Positions 27,039 through 38,098 of a stretch of DNA of 64,000 bases are shown in pieces. The first letter of the stretch is position 1. The number at the start of each line of letters is the position of its first letter. The notes beneath the pieces are model-generated. The model was not told the origin of the DNA. It was given only the letters and a program-made list of their open reading frames with translations, and did no database searches. This stretch comes from Sphingomonas sp. (lineage in GTDB: Bacteria; Pseudomonadota; Alphaproteobacteria; Sphingomonadales; Sphingomonadaceae), in contig NZ_JAHBZI010000001.1 in assembly GCF_019635515.1 (NCBI RefSeq), forward strand, positions 434,001-498,000, in the 5' to 3' direction. The translations under genes and the position numbers were made by a program.

Positions 27039-27056
27039 CAGGCGCTTCGGCGCCTG
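27039..27056 (+). terminator. UUCG-capped hairpin after the ABC operon
   Basis: CAGGCGC-TTCG-GCGCCTG, a perfect 7-bp stem with the extra-stable UUCG tetraloop, begins 7 bp after the permease stop. No T-run follows, so it may protect the mRNA end or act as a weak terminator. The remaining sequence to 27297 holds GC-rich inverted segments but no gene that can be supported. Confidence 0.5.
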
Positions 27057-27297
27057 GCTTGCGCGGATCGACGCTCGCAAAGAGCGGGTGTCGCCGAATC
27101 CGGCCGGCGCCCGCTGACCGAAACAGGCGAAATCCTGCATCGCGACCCCGGTTTCGATGCGCCCGGCGGGTCGGCTCGCCGCAGGATCGGCTCGCACCAT
27201 CCGCGCGGGCGGCAGAATCGCCGGGCGCGTTCATCCGGCAGACAGGTTGATCCGAACACGCCAGCCCAGCCGGGGTGGCGATATTCGGAGTTTTTTG

Positions 27298-28173
27298 ATG
27301 CGAAATCTTCCCCACAAGCCGGCGATCGGCCTGGTCCTTGCCGGCCTTGCCCTGTCCGCGGCCGGCACCGCCTCCGCCCAGCAGACCCCGCAGGACAACA
27401 ATATCGTCGTCACCGGCGTGCCTGCCGACGTCGCGCTGGTCGCGGGGCCCGAGGTCAAAGGCGTCATCGCCGCGCGCAATGGCGACCGGATCAAGGTCAA
27501 TACGGTCGATCGTGGCCCGGTGATCGTCGCGGTCAACGACGCGACCAAGATCCGTGCCGGCGGCGGGCTGTTCAGCAGCCGCAGCAAGCTGGCGACCGAT
27601 TCGCTGCTCAACGGCCTGCCGGTGACGATCCGGACGATGCAGCCCGCCGATGGCGCCGGTGGCGATCTGCTGGCCAGCCAGATCAGCTTCAAGAAGAACG
27701 ACCTGAAGTTCGCGTCGATGATCCGCAACGGCACCGATCAGCGCTTCGAGGAGCAGACCGCCGCGACCGAGGCGCTGCGCGGCCGGCTGGGCGATATCGA
27801 CAAGTATAACGTCAAGGCGACGACCAACGTCCATTTCGAGACCGGCCGCGCGGATATCTCCGCCGCCGACAAGGCCGAATTGTGCACCACGGCGGCATCG
27901 GCCGGGCAGATGGAGAACGCGCTGATCCTGGTGGTCGGCTATACAGATTCGACCGGCAATGACGACATCAACCAGGAGCTGAGCGATAAGCGCGCCGGCA
28001 AGGTGATGAACTTCCTCCAGCAGAAATGCGGCTGGAAGCCGTACCGGATGCTGACCCCGACGGGGATGGCGACCAGCGATCCGCTGGCCAGCAACGATAC
28101 CGAGGAAGGCAAGGCGCAGAACCGGCGTGTGGCGGTGAACGTGCTGGTGAGCAAGAGTGTCGATGGGTTGTGA
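27298..28173 (+). CDS. OmpA family outer-membrane/peptidoglycan-binding protein
   Basis: A 291-aa envelope protein. The signal peptide is cleaved after ASA-Q at about 27. The N-terminal mature part (about 45-110) resembles a small beta domain (VKGVIAARNGDRIKVNT, DATKIRA). The C-terminal OmpA domain (about 180-288) binds peptidoglycan: NVHFETGRADISAADKAEL, VVGYTDSTGNDDINQELSDKRAGKVMNFL and the NRRVAVNVL end, with the conserved Asp and Arg in place. GGAG lies 7 nt before the ATG at 27298. Monocistronic, with a hairpin 11 bp after the stop. Confidence 0.88.
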   Translation: MRNLPHKPAIGLVLAGLALSAAGTASAQQTPQDNNIVVTGVPADVALVAGPEVKGVIAARNGDRIKVNTVDRGPVIVAVNDATKIRAGGGLFSSRSKLATDSLLNGLPVTIRTMQPADGAGGDLLASQISFKKNDLKFASMIRNGTDQRFEEQTAATEALRGRLGDIDKYNVKATTNVHFETGRADISAADKAELCTTAASAGQMENALILVVGYTDSTGNDDINQELSDKRAGKVMNFLQQKCGWKPYRMLTPTGMATSDPLASNDTEEGKAQNRRVAVNVLVSKSVDGL

Positions 28174-28184
28174 GTGATGCGGGC

Positions 28185-28208
28185 CGGGAGCGGTGTGGGC
28201 CGCTCCCG
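28185..28208. terminator. Hairpin between ompA-like gene and tail-spike gene
   Basis: CGGGAGCGG-TGTGGG-CCGCTCCCG, a 9-bp perfect stem just after the OmpA-family stop. A second inverted repeat (GTAGAGCG with CGCTCTAC enclosing GCACGG/CCGTGC) lies at about 28220-28274, before the 3' end of the convergent spike gene. No T-tract is visible. Confidence 0.45.
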
Positions 28209-28274
28209 ACTAGCGCCCGTAGAGCGGCACGGTCACACTGGGCCGCCGTGCCTGAGCCAGGCGGGCGCTCTACC

Positions 28275-29948
28275 TTACTTCGGTACCCATCCCGTATTCC
28301 CCGTGCCGCTCTCCTTGACGTAGAGCGTCGTGCCGGTTCCGCCGTCGCTTCGCGTGAACAGGGAGCCGATTGGCGCGATAACGGCGCCTTCCGGCGTGCC
28401 GCTGCCGCTCGTCCAGATCACCGATCCCACGCCGGGGCGGACCTCCGCTGAATAGGTCTGGCTAAAGCGCTTCGCCGACGTGCCGAGCGTCATCGTGTTG
28501 TCGGTCCAGGGATAGAATTGCGACGTACTCATATAGGCATTGAGCGCGCCGCCGATGAACCAAGTATGCGTCGAGCCGGCGCGGTACCGGGTGCTATTGG
28601 TCGCATCATCGCCGAGGCTCAGATGTGGATCCTCGTTGACCGCCACCTTGAGGAAGCCGGTCGATCCGATAGCGCCGACGCCGAGCGCGTGCGGAATCTC
28701 GAACCCGTATTCGAGATCGCGGATTTGCCATCCGGACGTCAGATAGGCCTGCCGCACCGCCGACGAGTTATCGAGGAAGTTGGAGCATTCGAGGGTGAGA
28801 CCTCTCGCGCCCGACCAGATGCCGTAGGAAGACGGGTTGAGGCATCCAGCGGCCGTTGCCAGATGCGCCCGGATGGTGATGTTGACCTTGGGCGAGGCAT
28901 AGGGCGTGGACGTGTCCACCGTACCGGTGGCGATGTCGGCATTCGCCACGCCCAGCGCGTTGCCGGTCTCGGACATGACGTTGGCGCGGATGTTGTAAAG
29001 TCCCTGTGCGGTGTCGGTCGGTGCCATGCTGGTCGTGGAGAGCTGGAGCGAAGGCCGATCCGAAATGTTGTGGATGTTCGCCTCAATGTTGCGCGTGCTG
29101 CGGACCCGCTTCGAATGGGCACCCGAGCTGCTCTCGGTGATGACGCCGATATTGGCGCAGGTGCCGCCAGCGAAGATGCCGGTATAGCTGGGCTTGACGA
29201 AGACGTTCGCCCGCCCATTGTCCACGCCGTAGACGAAATATGCACGGAACACGTTGTCGGCGACGATCAGGCCGATCTTGTGATTGTCGGGCGCATGCGC
29301 GCCGTTGAAGGCATAGGCGCATTCGGTGACGTCGATCAGATCGACGGTGACGCCATCGAACAGCCCATAGCTCTTGTCGTTGGCATCGTAGAGCAGGGCG
29401 TGCAGACCGTTGGTCACGCGGATCGTGCCGAACTTGTGATCGGTGAGGAGCGCGCCCGTTGGCGAATAGGCGCGGCAGGTGATGATACCGTTCGCGAGCG
29501 CGATCGCGAGCGTCGCCGCAGTCCACTCGTCGCCGGTCGCCTCGATATATTCGATGTCGAGGTTCGACATCTGGATGTCGAACAGCGTGACCTGCTTCGC
29601 GTTCGTGCCGGTGATCCGGAAGTTGGGGCGGCCGCGCATGACGAAGCCGTCCGTGCCGTCGAGCGTGAAGATCGAGTTGCCCGTCGTGACCGACGACCCA
29701 ACCAGATAGGTTGCGTCGTCGAAGTGGAGGGCGAAGTTCGCGTTGTCCAGCACGAAGGCGACGGCATCGGCGATGGCGTCGGTATCGTCGGTCGTACCGT
29801 CGCCGACCGCACCGAAATCCTTGACATGGACGGTGTCGCGCAGCTTGTCCTCGACTGTCCTCGCGACCGCGTTGGCGTCGGGCTGGATGAAGCCGACCAG
29901 GGAGGCGCCGTTATCGGCGGCCAGATCGGTTGTGGTCACATAAGCCAT
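28275..29948 (-). CDS. Phage-type tail spike / pectate-lyase-fold protein
   Basis: A 557-aa protein with the modular plan of phage tail spikes. The N-terminus (about 1-45: [28 protein letters not shown]) is the short connector typical of virion-attached fibres. It is followed by [18 protein letters not shown] (about 42-59), the start of the pectate-lyase superfamily right-handed beta-helix, running to about 440. The C-terminal part ([16 protein letters not shown] and a Gly/Thr-rich end [19 protein letters not shown]) is fibre-like. There is no signal peptide. Codon use and base composition are visibly less GC-biased than in the neighbours, suggesting transfer. No other phage gene is nearby. 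CGGAG lies 7-8 nt before the ATG, so it looks translatable. It starts 33 bp from a LexA-type box. Confidence 0.85.
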   Translation of the reverse strand: MAYVTTTDLAADNGASLVGFIQPDANAVARTVEDKLRDTVHVKDFGAVGDGTTDDTDAIADAVAFVLDNANFALHFDDATYLVGSSVTTGNSIFTLDGTDGFVMRGRPNFRITGTNAKQVTLFDIQMSNLDIEYIEATGDEWTAATLAIALANGIITCRAYSPTGALLTDHKFGTIRVTNGLHALLYDANDKSYGLFDGVTVDLIDVTECAYAFNGAHAPDNHKIGLIVADNVFRAYFVYGVDNGRANVFVKPSYTGIFAGGTCANIGVITESSSGAHSKRVRSTRNIEANIHNISDRPSLQLSTTSMAPTDTAQGLYNIRANVMSETGNALGVANADIATGTVDTSTPYASPKVNITIRAHLATAAGCLNPSSYGIWSGARGLTLECSNFLDNSSAVRQAYLTSGWQIRDLEYGFEIPHALGVGAIGSTGFLKVAVNEDPHLSLGDDATNSTRYRAGSTHTWFIGGALNAYMSTSQFYPWTDNTMTLGTSAKRFSQTYSAEVRPGVGSVIWTSGSGTPEGAVIAPIGSLFTRSDGGTGTTLYVKESGTGNTGWVPK

Positions 29949-29980
29949 TTTCGTTCTCCGTGAAGCTCTCGGAGGTGAGA

Positions 29981-29995
29981 GAACATTTGGAGAAC
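29981..29995. promoter_or_regulatory. LexA-type SOS box (GAAC-N7-GAAC)
   Basis: GAACATTTGGAGAAC is an exact match to the direct-repeat LexA operator known in Alphaproteobacteria. It sits 111 bp upstream of uvrB, a classic SOS gene, and 33 bp upstream of the divergent tail-spike gene. On the minus strand TAGAAT (29996-30001) adjoins it and could be a -10 for the spike gene. Confidence 0.7.
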
Positions 29996-30106
29996 ATTCT
30001 AAATCCTACATTGCAAGTGGTGGCAGTGGAAAAGCGCAATTGCAGGCTGGCTCGTATTGCTCGTCGCGATTGCACCCCCCGCCCGCGCACCCCATATTCT
30101 CCCCCG

Positions 30107-32302
30107 ATGGCCATCCAGATCCGCACCAGTCTCGACGAGCCCGAAACCGGGCAGTCGTTTATCCCGCATCGCCCCAACCGCCCCGACAAGCTCGAGGGTG
30201 GCAAGCGCTTCAAGATCGTTTCCGATTACACCCCGTCGGGCGATCAGCCGGCGGCGATCAAGGAGATGGTCGAGGCGGTGAATGCCGGGGAGCGCGATCA
30301 GGTGCTGCTGGGCGTCACCGGTTCGGGCAAGACCTTTACCATGGCGCAGGTGATCGAGGCGACGCAGCGGCCGGCGCTGATCCTGGCGCCCAACAAGATC
30401 CTAGCGGCGCAGCTTTATGGGGAGATGAAGTCGTTCTTCCCCGACAATGCAGTCGAATATTTCGTCAGCTATTACGATTATTACCAGCCCGAGGCCTATG
30501 TGCCGCGCTCCGACACGTACATCGAGAAGGAAAGCTCGGTGAACGAAGCGATCGACCGGATGCGGCATTCGGCGACGCGGTCGCTGCTCGAGCGTGACGA
30601 TGTGATCATCGTCGCCTCGGTCTCGTGCCTCTATGGCATCGGCTCGGTCGAGACCTATTCGGCGATGATCTTCGATCTGAAGAAGGGCCAGAGCGTCGAT
30701 CAGCGCGAGATCATCCGCAAGCTGGTCGCGCTGCAGTATAAGCGCAACGATGCGGCCTTTCAGCGCGGCAATTTCCGGGTGCGCGGCGATACGCTGGAGA
30801 TCTTCCCGTCGCATTATGAGGACAGCGCGTGGCGGGTTTCGTTCTTTGGCGACGAGATCGAGGAGATCGTCGAGTTCGACCCGCTTACGGGCTCCAAGGT
30901 GGCTAGCCTTGACTATGTCCGCGTGTTCGCCAATTCGCATTATGTGACGCCGGGGCCGACGCTCAAACAGGCGGGCGAGGCGATCAAGCATGAGCTGGCC
31001 GAGCGGCTCAAGGAACTGCATGCGGAAGGCAAATTGCTTGAGGCGCAGCGGCTGGAGCAGCGGACCAATTTCGATCTGGAGATGATCGCGGCGACGGGGA
31101 GCTGCGCGGGGATCGAGAATTACTCGCGCTTCCTGACCGGGCGCCTGCCGGGCGAGCCGCCGCCGACGCTGTTCGAATATCTGCCCGAGAACGCATTGCT
31201 GTTCGTCGATGAGAGCCACCAGACGATCGGCCAGATCAACGGCATGTCGCGGGGCGATCACCGGCGCAAGATCACGCTGGCGGAGTACGGCTTCCGGCTG
31301 CCGAGCGCGATCGACAACCGGCCGCTGCGCTTCAACGAATGGGACGCGATGCGGCCGCAGACCGCCTATGTCTCGGCGACGCCGGGCAATTGGGAGATGG
31401 AGCAGACCGGCGGCGTGTTCACCGAGCAGGTGATCCGGCCGACCGGGCTGATCGATCCGCCTGTGGAGATCAAGCCGGTCGACGAGCAGGTCCAGGACCT
31501 GATCGTCGAGTGCAACAAGACCACGGCGCTGGGCTACCGCACGCTGGTGACGACGCTGACCAAGCGGATGGCGGAGGATTTGACCGAATATATGCACGAG
31601 GCGGGGATCAAGTGCCGCTACATGCATTCGGATACCGAGACGCTGGAGCGGATCGAATTGATCCGCGATCTTCGTTTGGGTGTCTATGACGTGCTGATCG
31701 GGATCAATTTGCTGCGCGAGGGGCTGGATATCCCGGAGTGCGGGCTGGTGGCGATCCTCGACGCCGACAAGGAGGGCTTCCTGCGCTCCGAGACGTCGCT
31801 GATCCAGACGATCGGGCGCGCGGCGCGCAACGTCGAGGGACGGGTGATCCTCTATGCCGACCGGATGACCGGGAGCATGGAGCGGGCGATCGCCGAGACC
31901 GACCGGCGGCGGGCCAAGCAGGAGGAATATAACCGGGCGCACGGAATCACGCCCGCTACGGTCAAGAAGAATATCGGCGACATCATCGCCCATGTCGCGT
32001 CGAAGGATCAGGTGACGGTCGAGATCGACGGCGCCAATGGAGTCGGGCGTCCGCACATGGTCGGGCACAATCTCAGGGCCTATATCGAGAGCCTTGAGAA
32101 GAAGATGCGCGATGCCGCGGCGAATCTGGAGTTCGAGGAAGCCGGGCGGCTGCGCGACGAGATCCGCAGCCTTGAGGCGGAGGAACTCGGGCTGCCGGCC
32201 GAGGAGCGCAAGGCGCCGGTGATGGGGCGGAGCAACGAGGGCAAGCCGGGTACGCGCAAGGGGCGCTATGGCAAGCAGAGCCGGACCAGGTTCGGGCGGT
32301 GA
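30107..32302 (+). CDS. uvrB: Excinuclease ABC subunit B
   Basis: A 731-aa helicase-like subunit of nucleotide excision repair; with UvrA it verifies damage and with UvrC it makes the incisions. Walker A is [12 protein letters not shown] (about 65-76). The damage-probing beta-hairpin region [13 protein letters not shown] is present, as are the [13 protein letters not shown] box (motif II), [12 protein letters not shown] and the QTIGRAARN motif VI, and a C-terminal UVR motif ([24 protein letters not shown], about 655-680). Beyond that lies a basic tail ending [10 protein letters not shown], as in other alphaproteobacterial UvrB. The start at 30107 gives the normal N-terminus; upstream frame extension is not conserved-looking. 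Likely LexA-controlled. Confidence 0.97.
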   Translation: MAIQIRTSLDEPETGQSFIPHRPNRPDKLEGGKRFKIVSDYTPSGDQPAAIKEMVEAVNAGERDQVLLGVTGSGKTFTMAQVIEATQRPALILAPNKILAAQLYGEMKSFFPDNAVEYFVSYYDYYQPEAYVPRSDTYIEKESSVNEAIDRMRHSATRSLLERDDVIIVASVSCLYGIGSVETYSAMIFDLKKGQSVDQREIIRKLVALQYKRNDAAFQRGNFRVRGDTLEIFPSHYEDSAWRVSFFGDEIEEIVEFDPLTGSKVASLDYVRVFANSHYVTPGPTLKQAGEAIKHELAERLKELHAEGKLLEAQRLEQRTNFDLEMIAATGSCAGIENYSRFLTGRLPGEPPPTLFEYLPENALLFVDESHQTIGQINGMSRGDHRRKITLAEYGFRLPSAIDNRPLRFNEWDAMRPQTAYVSATPGNWEMEQTGGVFTEQVIRPTGLIDPPVEIKPVDEQVQDLIVECNKTTALGYRTLVTTLTKRMAEDLTEYMHEAGIKCRYMHSDTETLERIELIRDLRLGVYDVLIGINLLREGLDIPECGLVAILDADKEGFLRSETSLIQTIGRAARNVEGRVILYADRMTGSMERAIAETDRRRAKQEEYNRAHGITPATVKKNIGDIIAHVASKDQVTVEIDGANGVGRPHMVGHNLRAYIESLEKKMRDAAANLEFEEAGRLRDEIRSLEAEELGLPAEERKAPVMGRSNEGKPGTRKGRYGKQSRTRFGR

Positions 32303-32390
32303 CTGCTTGCCTTTGTCTGCGCGGTACCGCTAACAGTCAACGCTGACAGAAGCGCCGGAGAACCGGCGTGCGGGCGTTGGAGAGCAGGCG

Positions 32391-33515
32391 ATGAAGCGCA
32401 ATCCGGGATTTTCGAGTGTGATGGTGCTGGCGCTGGTCGCGTGCAGCGGAGCGAGTGCGGGGACCGGCGGGTCGGTGACGGCTCCGGCACCTGTGCCGAC
32501 AGCTACCGTGACGCCGACGCCCACGCCGACCACAACGCCGACGCCGAGCTATACGCCGGCCGCCGCGCGGGTGCCGACCACCGGCATCTCGATCCCCGTC
32601 GGCAAGTGCGTCAACATGGGCAACCATCTCGAACCCCCCAACGAAGGCGATTGGGGGCGGGCGATCGCCGATGGCGATTTCGCGATCATCAAGGCGGCGG
32701 GGTTCGACACGATCCGGCTGCCGGTGCGCTGGTCCTCGCATGCGCTGGCCGCCGCGCCCTATACGATCGACGCGGCGTGGATGGCGCGGGTGAAGCATGT
32801 GGTGGACGCGGCGCGGGCGGCGGGACTCAACGTGATGCTCAACCTCCACCATTATGAGGAGATGGCGACGGCGCCGGCGGCGCACGCGACGCGCTTTGCC
32901 GAGCTGTGGAAGCAGATCGCGGCGGAGTTCGCCGGCTATCCGACCGCGAGCCTGTGGTTCGAGCTGATGAACGAGCCCAATGGCGCGCTCAACGACAGCA
33001 ATCTGGCGGGCATCCTCGCGCCCGCGCTGGCGAATGTGCGCGCGACCAATCCGACACGGCCGGTGATCATCGGCGGGCAGAACTGGAGCGGGGTGGATTC
33101 GCTTGGCACCCTGGCGATCCCCGCCGATCCCTATGTCGTGGCGACAATCCACACCTATGATCCGTTCGACTTCACCCATCAGGGCGCGACCTGGGTGACG
33201 CCGACCCCGGCGCTGGGGCGCACATTCGGCAGCGCGGCGGATTATGCGGGCCTTGAGAGCAATCTGCAGAAGGTGCGCGACTTCATGACGCGGACCGGAC
33301 GGACGGTATTCGTCGGCGAATATGGCGCGAACGATGTGGCGGGTGTGCCGCTGTCCGAGCGGATCAAATATTATGGCACGATAAGCGCGGCCTATGCTTC
33401 GATCGGGGTGCAGAGTTGCGCCTGGGCCTATGCCAATACGTTCCGGTTGCGCGACGGCAGCGCGTGGTTGCCGGGGATGATCGAGGCGATCCGGACGACG
33501 ACTACGCTCCAGTAA
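32391..33515 (+). CDS. GH5 family endoglucanase-like lipoprotein
   Basis: A 374-aa secreted glycosidase. A type II signal with lipobox LVAC (Cys18) is followed by a Pro/Thr linker (about 30-58) and a GH5 barrel (about 62-370). Catalytic residues are visible: acid/base Glu195 in LWFELMNEPNG, nucleophile Glu310 in TVFVGEYGAND, and the conserved His254 in TIHTYDPFDF and HH at 153-154. It likely cleaves beta-1,4-glucan or a related glycan at the cell surface. It is 8 bp upstream of a lipoprotein gene and appears to head a three-gene secreted module. Confidence 0.93.
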   Translation: MKRNPGFSSVMVLALVACSGASAGTGGSVTAPAPVPTATVTPTPTPTTTPTPSYTPAAARVPTTGISIPVGKCVNMGNHLEPPNEGDWGRAIADGDFAIIKAAGFDTIRLPVRWSSHALAAAPYTIDAAWMARVKHVVDAARAAGLNVMLNLHHYEEMATAPAAHATRFAELWKQIAAEFAGYPTASLWFELMNEPNGALNDSNLAGILAPALANVRATNPTRPVIIGGQNWSGVDSLGTLAIPADPYVVATIHTYDPFDFTHQGATWVTPTPALGRTFGSAADYAGLESNLQKVRDFMTRTGRTVFVGEYGANDVAGVPLSERIKYYGTISAAYASIGVQSCAWAYANTFRLRDGSAWLPGMIEAIRTTTTLQ

Positions 33516-33523
33516 GGTTGAGC

Positions 33524-34090
33524 ATGGCGGCGACTTCCCGCATAAGCCCGGTGATGCGCCGCCTGTTCCTCGCTTCGTCCGCGCTGCTTGCGCTCGCTTC
33601 CTGCTCCACGCCCGAAGTCGCGCCAGCCCCCGCGCCGCCGGCGCCGCTGCCGGCCCCGACGCCAGCCCCCGCGCCGCGACCCGCACCTACCCCGGCGCTG
33701 GGTGCGGACTGGCGCGACTGGCCGCTGACGCCGGGAACCTGGGCGTACCGGCAGGACGGACGCGGCAGCATCGCCCTGTTCGGGCGGGCGGGGACCGATG
33801 CCGATCTGACGCTGCGCTGCGATCGCGGGCGCGGGCAACTCTATCTGTCGCGCGCCGGCGAAGGCTTTGCGACGCTGACGGTGCGCACCTCGACCGACCG
33901 CAAGGCGATTCCGGTGACATCGACCGGGGGCGTGCCGCCCTATATGGCGGCGGAACTTACGCCGCGCGACAGCCTGGTGGATTCGATGGGGTTCAGCCGT
34001 GGCCGCTTCGTGGTGCAGGCGAGCGGTATGCCCGATCTGGTGCTGCCCGCCTGGCCCGAAATCCTGCGCGTCGCCGAGGATTGCCGGTGA
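33524..34090 (+). CDS. Lipoprotein of unknown function with Pro/Ala linker
   Basis: A 188-aa protein. From the ATG at 33524 (AAGG 7 nt upstream) a 10-residue leader precedes MRRLFLASSALLALASC, which has a lipobox LASC; the ATG at 33554 would give the bare lipoprotein signal. A Pro/Ala-rich tether of about 30 residues follows. The C-terminal domain (about 85-188) is beta-rich (GTWAYRQDGRGSIALFGRAGTDADLTLRCDRGRGQLYL) and unclassified. The stop overlaps the next GTG start (GTGA). Position suggests an envelope partner of the GH5 enzyme. Confidence 0.7.
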   Translation: MAATSRISPVMRRLFLASSALLALASCSTPEVAPAPAPPAPLPAPTPAPAPRPAPTPALGADWRDWPLTPGTWAYRQDGRGSIALFGRAGTDADLTLRCDRGRGQLYLSRAGEGFATLTVRTSTDRKAIPVTSTGGVPPYMAAELTPRDSLVDSMGFSRGRFVVQASGMPDLVLPAWPEILRVAEDCR

Positions 34091-34542
34091 AGGCGCTGGC
34101 GATGCTGGCGGCGTTGCTGCCGGCGACGGCAGCCGCGCAGGACGTGGCGCCGCCGGTCAGGACGATGATCGCCACAAAGGGCGAATGCACTGGTCTGGTC
34201 GTCAATAGCGCGCCGGCGGCGTGCGGCGATGTGGCGCTCAACATGGTCTATCGCGATGGCCAGACCTCGATCATGATCAAGACCGGGGACGGCAATCTGG
34301 TCAGCTTCTACGGCACGCTGGACGGCAAGGGCGGGATCGCGGTGACCAAGGTGACGATGTCGCGTAGCGGCGAAACCCCGTCGGTCAGATCGACTCCCGC
34401 GACCGGCTATTGCACCGCCGAGACGCTGCGGAAGCCGCGCACGCATATCGAGTGCACCGCGGACGCGCCGGACGGCAGGCGTTTCGCGGCGTCGTTTACC
34501 GGCACCGAGGACGAGGTGACGGTCTCCGACATGGATCGCTAG
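34087..34542 (+). CDS. Secreted protein of unknown function
   Basis: A 151-aa protein with a signal peptide (cleavage after AAA-Q at about 18). GTG at 34087 overlaps the previous stop as GTGA and has GAGGA 6 nt upstream, so it is coupled to the lipoprotein gene. The mature domain has four cysteines (TKGECTG, PAACGD, GYCTA, HIECTA) that could form two disulfides, and a beta-rich pattern (MVYRDGQTSIMIKTGDGNLVSFYG). Family not recognised. Confidence 0.7.
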   Translation: MKALAMLAALLPATAAAQDVAPPVRTMIATKGECTGLVVNSAPAACGDVALNMVYRDGQTSIMIKTGDGNLVSFYGTLDGKGGIAVTKVTMSRSGETPSVRSTPATGYCTAETLRKPRTHIECTADAPDGRRFAASFTGTEDEVTVSDMDR

Positions 34543-34589
34543 CGGATAGCTTTGCCGCGCTCGCGCGTTTCCCGGCCGAGGAGACGGTC

Positions 34590-34739
34590 ATGATCCGCAA
34601 GCTCAAATCGGGCGAATACAGGCTCTATTCGCGCAAGGTCGATCCCGAGACCCGCAAGCGCCGCAATCTCGGCACGTTCGACACCCGGGCGGCGGCCGAA
34701 AAGCACGAGCGCGAAGTGCAGTATTTCAAGCGGCATTAG
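34590..34739 (+). CDS. Small basic protein (49 aa)
   Basis: A 49-residue protein beginning MIRKLKSGEYRLYSRKVD and ending EREVQYFKRH, very rich in Lys and Arg. An ideal GAGGAG lies 6 nt before the ATG. The sequence looks like a conserved alphaproteobacterial small protein (charged N-terminal beta-hairpin, RNLGTFDTRAAAEKHER helix), recalling the N-terminal arm-binding fold of tyrosine recombinases (LGTFDTRAAA-type segment) without the catalytic part. That resemblance is an inference; function unknown. Confidence 0.75.
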   Translation: MIRKLKSGEYRLYSRKVDPETRKRRNLGTFDTRAAAEKHEREVQYFKRH

Positions 34740-34898
34740 GGAGGCTGGCAAACGTGGCGCAGAGCGCTTCGGGCCGGAAACTCTGATTCTGACGGCAAAC
34801 AAAAATAATACAAGTCTTGCGCTGCGACTCGTGTTGATTCAGTGTGTTGCCGTGCCCAGACGGGTGCGCCGTTTCAACTAGCGAAAGGAGGTGATCCG

Positions 34899-34955
34899 AT
34901 GTCTCATGGTTCAGCAATGGGGTCGGTTCAGTTCGTTCGGGAGACGCGCCGCTAA
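34899..34955 (+). CDS. 18-aa leader peptide ORF
   Basis: ATG at 34899 to TAA at 34953-34955 encodes MSHGSAMGSVQFVRETRR. The AGGAGG of the 15-nt Shine-Dalgarno match lies 7 nt before the ATG, so initiation should be extremely efficient. The peptide has no signal sequence or membrane segment. It may be a regulatory leader peptide, a small functional protein, or a device that loads ribosomes on the RNA. Coding status is inferred from the ribosome site and an uninterrupted short frame. Confidence 0.5.
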   Translation: MSHGSAMGSVQFVRETRR

Positions 34956-35090
34956 GCTGAAAGCGCGGATGGAAGCCCTCCATCCGTTTCGTGCCGGGAG
35001 GTATCCTCCTCCAATCAACGGCACGCGCTGAAGCAAAGCGGTCCGCCTGGTCTCCCGGGCTGGAACCATCCGGCCGCTGACCATGTCGGA

Positions 35091-35134
35091 GGTCGCCGGG
35101 ATCCTTGAAAGGGTTCCGGCGGCCTTCTTCGTTT
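35091..35134 (+). terminator. Intrinsic terminator of the 34.9-kb RNA
   Basis: A 14-bp stem, with G-U wobbles, formed by 35091-35104 (GGTCGCCGGGATCC) and 35111-35124 (GGGTTCCGGCGGCC), loop TTGAAA, followed by TTCTTCGTTT. This is one of the best rho-independent terminators in the window. After it, to 35190, nothing else is seen before the end of the minus-strand mutS partner. Confidence 0.7.
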
Positions 35135-35190
35135 GGGGCGGGTGATCGCGTGCGGGCGGCGCGCCAACGCCTGCTTCGCAAGCGAGGTGG

Positions 35191-35414
35191 CTATTCGCCG
35201 ACGATCGGATGTTCGCCGCGTATCTGATCGGCGAGGCGCTCGACCGCGGCATTCTCATAGGCGTCGCCGCTCGGGCTGATCAGCCAGTTGCAATGTGGAT
35301 GGGTGGCGAGGCTGTAGAGCTTGACCTCGCCGAGCACCGCGCGCCAGCGGCGGCGGGTGCCGTTGCCCTCGCGGAGCAGCTTGCGGATGAAAAGGTCGAT
35401 CAGCGCGTCGCGGG

Positions 35415-35418
<4 letters not shown>
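35191..35418 (-). CDS. Small protein of unknown function coupled to mutS
   Basis: A 75-aa soluble protein. The N-terminal helix TRDALIDLFIRKLLREGNGTRRRWRAVLGEVKLYSLATHPHCNW and a C-terminal VERLADQIR helix are visible; no motif was recognised. Its ATG overlaps the mutS stop (ATGA), indicating co-translation with mutS. Similar small ORFs behind mutS may occur in other sphingomonads; the function is unknown. Confidence 0.7.
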
Positions 35419-38018
<2,600 letters not shown>

Positions 38019-38098
38019 GCTGACCCTCGCTAACCAGCCCGGGACGATATTCCAAGCGGGCGGGTGACAGCGCCTGTGGACAGCGATAACGGCGGGAT

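Larger units (their letters stand above)
34883..35134 (+). ncRNA. Candidate structured RNA with perfect anti-SD complement and leader ORF
   Basis: A stretch without ordinary genes holds a compact ordered unit: GAAAGGAGGTGATCC (34883-34897), complementary to the 3' end of alphaproteobacterial 16S rRNA over 15 nt; an 18-codon ORF (34899-34955); an 8-bp hairpin (34966-34973 with 34979-34986); a second stem (CGTGCCG 34990-34996 with CGGCACG 35019-35025) capped by GGAGG-TAT-CCTCC; and a strong intrinsic terminator at 35091-35134. CCTCCT at 35005-35010 could pair with the SD AGGAGG, giving two alternative folds. The transcript would be about 250-300 nt. No convincing promoter was found in 34740-34880, which is AT-richer than its surroundings and otherwise empty. 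No known RNA family was recognised. Confidence 0.5.

Noticed and set aside
27057..27297. tRNA or small RNA in the gap before the OmpA gene
   Set aside because: Several GC-rich inverted segments but no cloverleaf, no TTCGA-type T-loop in the right place and no terminator.
28174..30106. Integrated prophage or att site around the tail spike
   Set aside because: No second phage gene, integrase, tRNA or flanking direct repeat was found; only the single spike gene can be supported.
34883..34897. 16S rRNA 3'-end fragment
   Set aside because: The match to the 16S tail is limited to 15 nt. The minus-strand sequence before it is not the conserved helix-45 region of 16S rRNA, and the plus-strand context is a ribosome site before an ORF.
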